From Culex pipiens pallens (lineage: Eukaryota; Arthropoda; Insecta; Diptera; Culicidae): a stretch of 64,000 nt of DNA. The translations under genes were made by a program, and so were the position numbers. Shown piece after piece: positions 57,775 through 64,000 of this stretch (positions are counted from its first letter, which is position 1; every line of letters begins with the position of its first letter). Location of the stretch: NCBI RefSeq assembly GCF_016801865.2, contig NC_068939.1:152710507-152774506 (forward strand). The letters run 5' to 3'. The notes beneath the pieces were generated by a model. The model was not told where the DNA came from, searched no databases, and was given only the letters and a program-made list of their open reading frames with translations.

Positions 57775-58112
57775 AATTACCTCGAGGAGCAGGAAAAGAG
57801 GAAGAAGAAAGCAGCAGCGTCCCACCCTCTTCAGCGAAGTACGAGCGTAACCGTACCGGCAGCTGGTCATCGTACGGTTCCAGCGGACAACTCAGCGTTT
57901 CCTCCTAGATTGGGGCGATCGTTCGCCAGCGTGGTCGCTGCCGGCAGTGGCAATACGGCCCAGCAAGAAGTTACCGGGAAGATCTCTTTACCCTGCCAGA
58001 GTTCTTTGTTCTCGCAGGGGAGATGATGACGCGGTTTCGGAGCTGCCGTAACAAGGCGGAGCAATTCCTGGCCCTTGGGGAGCTGATGATCAAGCACATC
58101 TATAAAGGATAA
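57775..58112 (+). pseudogene. Non-LTR retrotransposon ORF1 remnant (Jockey-type)
   Basis: A frameshifted ORF1 C-terminal fragment. One frame reads LGRSFASVVAAGSGNTAQQ (about 57909-57965). After a frameshift another reads MMTRFRSCRNKAEQFLALGE followed by LMIKHIYKG and a stop (58020-58112). The RSCRNKAEQ...LGEL block is characteristic of mosquito and Drosophila Jockey-clade ORF1 proteins, nucleic-acid-binding proteins needed for retrotransposition. Reverse transcriptase is absent. A dead copy. Confidence 0.6.
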
Positions 58113-58900
58113 AAAACTGTGATCTAGTTTTAAGCTTTCTCTATTTCTATCCCCTTTCCTTTGCAATTTTAGTAAGTTTTTTTTTAATTTATTTTTTTCT
58201 TACTCTTGGTGACACTTTTATTTACAAGCAATAACTGTTCCAACATGGGTTATGAGCTGTAAGGAACTCCAAAAATCTGTTATGTACCTCAAAAGAACTT
58301 ATTGTATTATTATATCTCAAACGTTCGGCACTACGAGGCGTAAAAACCGCGGGGAAACCTGCAGGGACTTTCTTTGCATTAAGAGCTATCCAAGGTGTGG
58401 TAGACTGCGAGGAGCAGTAACCAGCTCGGAGCTCGAAATAAAGTAGACAAGTCGCCTTGATGTTCCAGCCGAAAAGACTCCTTTTTGTTTATTTGAACTC
58501 GGGTATTTATACTAGTCAAATTTGTTGCATCACATGTAATTTGAGTGGTGACACTTACGTGCTACAGTATAGACTTCTGGAGTTGGCTTGTACTGGGTTG
58601 AACCCTTGCGCTGGCTCAGCAGGAGTCAGCGTCCCGGCCAATTGTCGATGAACCGAAATATGGTTCGAAAAAGGCTATACGCAAGCATCAGCAATTATGC
58701 TTGCGCCAAGTGGTTCTAACTGTGTGTGGGCTCTACAGCCAGGCAGGGTTTGTGTTTTGAAAGACAAAACCTGGTCTTGTTGTGCGAGGTCCGGGCATGG
58801 TAATACAAATGGAAAATAAGTGTGAATGGGTATGTTGGGAATGCAGTGGTGTTCAGACTATTACAGTATCTTGATTATTCACCAATAAAACCGAATTGAA
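58113..58900 (+). repeat. Likely retrotransposon 3' sequence
   Basis: Follows the ORF1 remnant. It ends with CCAATAAAACCGAATTGAAA and an A-rich tail at about 58880-58905, as expected for a non-LTR 3' end, so an ORF2 deletion or a second element is likely. No intact frame. Confidence 0.4.
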
Positions 58901-60695
58901 AAAAAATAATGCTTCAATATGCGTTCACATTCATTTTGAGCATGTTTGGTTTTATTCTAATTTTTATTTTAGTGAATATTTAATGAACAGTTTTTTTTAC
59001 AGAAACTTTTCTTAAAATATTTTTGCATTGGTATCATTGTTAGAAAATGATTTTGCAAAAATCGTTCATTTGTTTTATTTTTTTTTATTTTTTTCACCAT
59101 TTTCGAAATATTATAAAAGTTTGAATTTCAATGAATACACAAATACATTCCACTTAAAACCTTTCTTTTCAAGTACTTTAAAAAAATTATGAAATCAATA
59201 GAACTAATGAAAACTGTATTTTTTTTATTTTCTATTATTTTTAAATGGTCGAAATTACAACAACTAATAAATGTATGTTTCAGTATTTTTAATCAAAATA
59301 GCGTTATTGAAATAAAAATTTGGCCCAGCATCCTCCAACTTTGAGCACCCCTGACATAGATGTATGAGAATATTTCAATGCCGTCAAAGTGCCATGTTTT
59401 TCTCATTCAAAATGATTTCAGTTTGGAAAGCGACAACTTTAATCCTAGAACAGATATAATAAAAGTTTATAAATTGCAATCTTTGAATGTTATTTAAACA
59501 AAACTCAAAAATTTCTAAATCTTTTACTATTATAGAAAACTTTGAAAAATCATAAATCATGATATAAAATTGGCTTTGAAGGCATCAAATATTGATATTT
59601 TAAGGTGGAAATATCCAACGATTTCTTTTATCAAGCTTAAAACTTTTTATTTCCTAACCTCATATTTATATACATTTTAGTAATAGCTTTTAATCTAGCC
59701 ATAAAAGTTTAACAAACATTTTATTGTATTTTTTTAAATGAAAAATTAAAAGTCATGTCAAATTGAAATCCTATCAATGTCACCCCGGTTTACGGTATGT
59801 GGCTGTGTCTCAGGAACAGAAAGATCAATCTTCAAAATTTCCTGAACGAATTTATAGGAAAATCGTTCAAATAATTTTTAGGAAAATGCACTCACAGGTA
59901 GATTAATTAGCACGGTGCAGTGCAAAAAACTAAGGGGTCGTGCTTTATTTAAATCATAGCACCCACATTTTTTAGTGTCTATGATAAAACACAGCACGCG
60001 ATTCGTTTGGGGTGCTTGACAATTTCTTAAGCACGTCACATTTCAAGCACTTCACTGCACGTGTGCTTATTTCCTTCCGGGCAAAACTCCAAGTTTGTTT
60101 TAAATGAATTAATAAGCGAAGCGAATCGAACCTTTTTTATCACTTCAACACTGCCCTTGGGTAATACAACTATGGGATCCGAAACAACCAACGCTAATCA
60201 TACACATAAATTTCTAAAAAGGGATTGGGAACTCAGGTTGACTTTTTTTTATTGAGAACAACCGCAACGGACGGACGGACGGATTGGTGGATGAAAAAAC
60301 TTTCTTTTCAAATCCAGCTTTACTTTACGATCTATGTAAATAATTGATTCTCCATTTCACAATAACATTTTTTTCGCATAACACCACCAGCTCTGCTTCC
60401 TTCACGGACCATTTTCTGCGTTCTGGAACGAGAATCAAACCACAACCAATTGCCAAATTTCTTGACGCGTTTGGGGTCTTCTCCAGGAAAAACTTGGCGG
60501 AGACTATCTCGCCGGTGACCCTTTTGAACTTACACCGCTGCCCCAGGGAGAACCGCAAGGTGGAACTTGGCCACAATCTAATCCGGTGTGAAGATTTGCA
60601 TCTTGAAATGTGACGGGATCGGATCATTTTCCTCAGACGTAAATATCCATTTTTGTTTTTTTTTTCAAGCGAGAAAACAGGTCAAATCAACACCG
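58901..60695. other. AT-rich spacer
   Basis: No gene seen. 59.91-60.07 kb contains repeated GTGCAGTGC/GCACTTCACTGCAC motifs that recur at 62.32-62.38 kb on the far side of the next transposon, suggesting an older element split by it. (GACG)n at about 60267-60282. Confidence 0.35.
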
Positions 60696-60703
60696 GTTGC
60701 TAT

Positions 60704-62285
60704 CTGGGTGCTGAATAGTGGTTCGCAAAACGGCCTCAATTTTGAACTGTCAAAGTGGAACCAATTTACTGTTCGCCAAAAGTAGAGAGTATTGTTATCG
60801 ATAATTAATTTTTTTCTGCAAGAATAAAAAAGCAAATCTTTGAAAAGTCAAAGAAGTTCTACTATCGCGTCCGTGCGTCTTGTACGCTAGTAACAAAATT
60901 CAGGATCAGATGGGCGAATTGGACCTTTGCTTCCAGTCCGGAACGTATAACATTCGATTAACCGTGCTGGACGAGGCGGACATGGAATGCTAATAATAAA
61001 GTTGTGAAAAATTGCATAAAATTGCTTGTATTTATTCATTCTAAAGAGAAATGAAACTTCAGCATCCAAAAGCGTTTTTCATTTTAAAATTGATAGTAAA
61101 AATCAATCAAAATCAATCAAAGCATTGGATTTGGATTCTAGAAATTTAACATTGAAATTACAAAAATCCACTGTTTCCCATACAAAAAAACTTTGTTGTT
61201 AATACGTTTAACCACAACCCTTTTGACAATGAAAAAAATTGAAAGACAAAGAAATTTACTGTAAAAACATTGCTGGTTCATCAGCAAAAAAATGTGGTTC
61301 CGAACATCATTGTGAATCCACTGCCGCCTTTTGTCTCGGTAAAATTCTCGGTTAAATCTTTCGATACTTTTGCAAAACACGATTTTCATGCAAAACATGA
61401 TTTTGATTAATTTGTTGCGTAATAGAAGTTTTCTCGCAATGCATAAAATATACATTTTAATTATTTTTTTTATTAATTTTGTATACCATCCCATAATAAC
61501 AAGAACGGTATGAAGTCATCACCAGAGGCCTCGCGAATGTTGACACTTTTTTGCCTACTAACACTAAACCCAAGCGTTTTCAGCCGGACCTGTTAAATAT
61601 ACGGACATTGGCTGAATAGTGGTTCGCAAAACGGCCTCAATTTTGAACTGTCAAAGTGGAACCAATTTACTGTTCGCCAAAAGTAGAGAGTATTGTTATC
61701 GATAATTAATTTTTTTCTGCAAGAATAAAAAATGTGAGGCTTTTGGATCCTGGAGTTGCAGTCAATAAATCTTAAGAAAGCTGAAGGAGCGATCGTCATT
61801 TTTTATAATCATAAATGGAAGTTAATTATGGAATGGATGCGGTTGTATCTATCCAAAAGCTGTCTTTATAGTTTCAATCCATTTGAAAACCTATTAATTT
61901 AATGACATTTTTCTCTGTTTGTTGGATCAGCCTCACAAGAACAAGCGATGTTTTATCGCTGGCCCAAGAAGTGCTGCAGGATTCCAAAATCAGCCAGGGA
62001 ATTTATCTGCAAAATCGCAGAATGACACTCTCGCCGCAGTTCTTCGTCACCCGTAAAAAAGAAAAACCTCTTCTAACCTATCGAAACTTGAAAACCCTCA
62101 CAATTTTCCAGCAAAAAATGTCAAAAATTAGACAAAATAAATCACAAACTACTGATTATAAAACAGCTCATTTATCAATAATAAAAAAGTCATGCTTGTG
62201 CTTGGACAACCTCCTACTTTGTAGATGTAAACAAAGTGGGATCATTCGAAAATCACGTTACGCATTCTCTCTATTCATCACCCAG
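60704..62285 (+). mobile_element. Non-autonomous DNA transposon copy 3, with 8-bp TSD
   Basis: Starts CTGGGTGCTGAATAG, ends CTATTCATCACCCAG, and is flanked by an exact GTTGCTAT duplication (60696-60703 and 62286-62293). Same family as 2404-3067. It holds a second copy of the left end at about 61611-61735 that lacks the first bases of the terminus. The segment between the two left ends (60.84-61.6 kb) is unrelated to copy 2. No transposase. Confidence 0.8.
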
Positions 62286-62293
62286 GTTGCTAT

Positions 62294-63624
62294 AAGCACT
62301 AAAAATCAAGGGCACTGCGTGTAACTGACAAGCACTTGCACTGCACGTGAATTTTTCGCGTGCAGTACAGTGCCAAAGAGCTCCCTAAATTTTTGGCTGT
62401 GCCTACTTGTCAACCCTGCGTCACAGGGTACTATTTTAATAATTTAAAAATAAATTTTTATTCTCAAAGTTAATCTTAAAGTTGCTAGAACGGCTCGTTT
62501 TATCTTGTTTTTTTTTAAATGTTACAAAACAGGCCCGAAAAATCAGGGAGCAAAACAAAAAAGTTCGGAAATCCCCATTTCCCGTCCCGGGAAAAAAATC
62601 CCTAGAATTCTCGGGATTTCCCAGAAAAAAAATAATTCCCGTTTCCCGGAAATTTTTTTAAATTTCCCAGGAATTCCCGAAATACGAGCGGAAGTATACA
62701 TTTTCCTACCTTTTTGGCAGCAATGTTTTGAAATTATACAAACATTAATAATTAGAGAATTTTAACAAACTGTTAATATTGAGCTTGTCTGTAAATTTCA
62801 TGTCAAGCTTTCATTCAGGTTAGATTTATTTCTGAAGCATTCACAACTAGGAATATTGTTTGCTTATATGTTGGCCAACAAAAATTACGCGGTTATTGAA
62901 TGAATATTAATTAATTTATTTTCGAAAACCAGTTTTAACGATTTTTTTTTTGTTATATCATTTGAAAATAAAATGCTACCTCTTCCGATCAAGATCAAAA
63001 ATTAGATTTGTTTAACATTTCTGTTTACCTTTTACTAAATGGGATGAAAATTGAATTGATATAAAAAAATTCAAACAGGGTTGTCCGAGAAGAGTTCCAG
63101 AAATTACTGAAGCACGTGAGCTACCAAGGGCGTAAGAGGGATAATAATGAAAAAATATCGTTTTATTTCAACCACTTTTACACTATTAAAATTATTTTAA
63201 TCGAATAAATCAAGGTCAGATAACCATATAACTAAAATCATACCATAAATGGAACCATGATAAAAAAAAAAAATCGTATCATATTAAATTTACATAAATG
63301 CAACATTTTTCAAAAACTCGCTTCAAATATTTTAAAATTTGAATTGTGATTTCATAAAATAGTGTTTCAAGTTTAATATCGTTAGAAATTATATTTTCAA
63401 GGCAAATTCAATGATTATCTTTTTATTAAGTAATTGACACATACATATTCTGGAATAGGTTTATTTTTTCCTTGAAAAACATTATTTTTTCATGATTTTT
63501 TTCCATTACAACTTTATGGTCACTGATACAAATTAATTTTTTTTATTGCTGTGGAGCAGAGATTTTCACTGTCCAAATATTTTGATTACAAAATACTTCT
63601 CAACAAAAAATACCAATATTTTTT
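62294..63624. other. AT-rich spacer
   Basis: No gene seen. 62.57-62.69 kb is rich in TTCCCGG/CCCGGGAA motifs in both orientations, probably a repeat fragment. Confidence 0.35.
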
Positions 63625-64000
63625 GCCTTCCTCACCTCAATGAGGAAAGGCTATAAAATCACTCGAAAAATGAACTTCTTTATTAGACCTCCTAGACCCA
63701 CCTTCACGTATACCTATCGACTCAGAATCAAATTCTGAACAAATGTCTGTGCGTGTGTCTGGATGTGAGTCCGTGCACCGAAAAATATGCACACGATTAT
63801 CTCCGGACTGGCTGAACCGATTTGGACCGTTTTGGTCTCATTTGATCCGTATTGGGGTCCCACAAGACCCTAGTTAATATTATGAAGTTTAGAAAAGAAC
63901 TTCAAAAGTTATGCTTCAAAACGATTTGGTTGTAGTTTGAAATATTGTAAAAAAGGGTGGTTTTTGTAAGAAAACCCGTCATGCTATATATTTGAAAGAA
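63625..64000 (+). repeat. Interspersed repeat, runs off the window
   Basis: Starts TTTTGCCTTCCTCACC and matches the right end of 50630-51343 in inverse orientation over more than 150 bp (GAGGAAAGGCTATAAAATCA, GACTCAGAATCA). Truncated by the window end. Confidence 0.6.

Noticed and set aside
61902..62324. 140-codon frame near the end of the transposon
   Set aside because: It lies inside a non-autonomous element, and the homologous stretch of copy 2 (about 2690-3060) is not open.

Overview
The window looks like nuclear DNA of a culicine mosquito, most likely a Culex species. The genes have very short introns (mostly 53-68 bp). Most spacers are AT-rich and crowded with MITEs, tRNA-derived SINE-like repeats and long hexamer/heptamer microsatellites. 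The gene content is a loose cluster of insect gustatory receptors. The species call is inference; no database was searched.

Gene layout: seven gustatory-receptor (Gr) genes and one housekeeping gene were rebuilt exon by exon with matching splice phases. On the plus strand are GrA (3711-5533), GrB (5648-6963) and GrC (7028-8381), a tight tandem trio. On the minus strand are GrD (12864-11494), a close paralogue of GrB/GrC, and GrE (16288-15024). On the plus strand again are GrF (21867-23199) and GrG (32651-34026). The mitochondrial glycine-cleavage T-protein gene (AMT, 27562-26195, minus) lies between GrF and GrG. Every Gr model ends in a short last exon coding the receptor signature (T/S)(Y/F)xxxxxQF in the seventh membrane segment. 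The models are 392-403 residues long. GrB has an in-frame TAG at codon 34 but is otherwise intact. GrB also lacks the first intron of GrC and GrD, and its 960-bp first exon equals GrC exons 1+2 exactly.

Repeat layout: 1.4-3.2 kb holds nested transposons with 8-bp target duplications. 8.5-10 kb and 10.5 kb hold inverted-repeat elements. 13.95-14.4 kb is a pure CAGCAA array. 16.8-20 kb holds two non-autonomous DNA elements. 23.9-24.6 kb, 34.15-34.94 kb and 53.7-54.1 kb hold hexamer/heptamer arrays. 36.0-37.34 kb is a CpG-rich block that may be the promoter and 5' noncoding exon of a rightward gene. 38-40.2 kb holds SINE-like and tRNA-like sequences. 42.04-44.80 kb is a nearly perfect palindrome built from 144-bp tandem units, flanked by a TTA duplication. 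45.06-48.02 kb is a candidate compound inverted-repeat element carrying a 17-bp minisatellite. 56.5-57.2 kb is a Tc1/mariner-like insertion. 57.8-58.1 kb is a non-LTR retrotransposon ORF1 remnant. 60.7-62.3 kb is another 8-bp-TSD element.

The most unusual link is between the palindrome and the receptor cluster. The 144-bp unit of the 42-44.8 kb palindrome also occurs as three diverged copies inside the last intron of GrA, the first two spaced exactly 144 bp apart. If transcribed, the palindrome would fold into a long hairpin RNA, so a hairpin-derived siRNA locus is one hypothesis. A foldback CACTA-like transposon that captured or spread this satellite is the simpler alternative.
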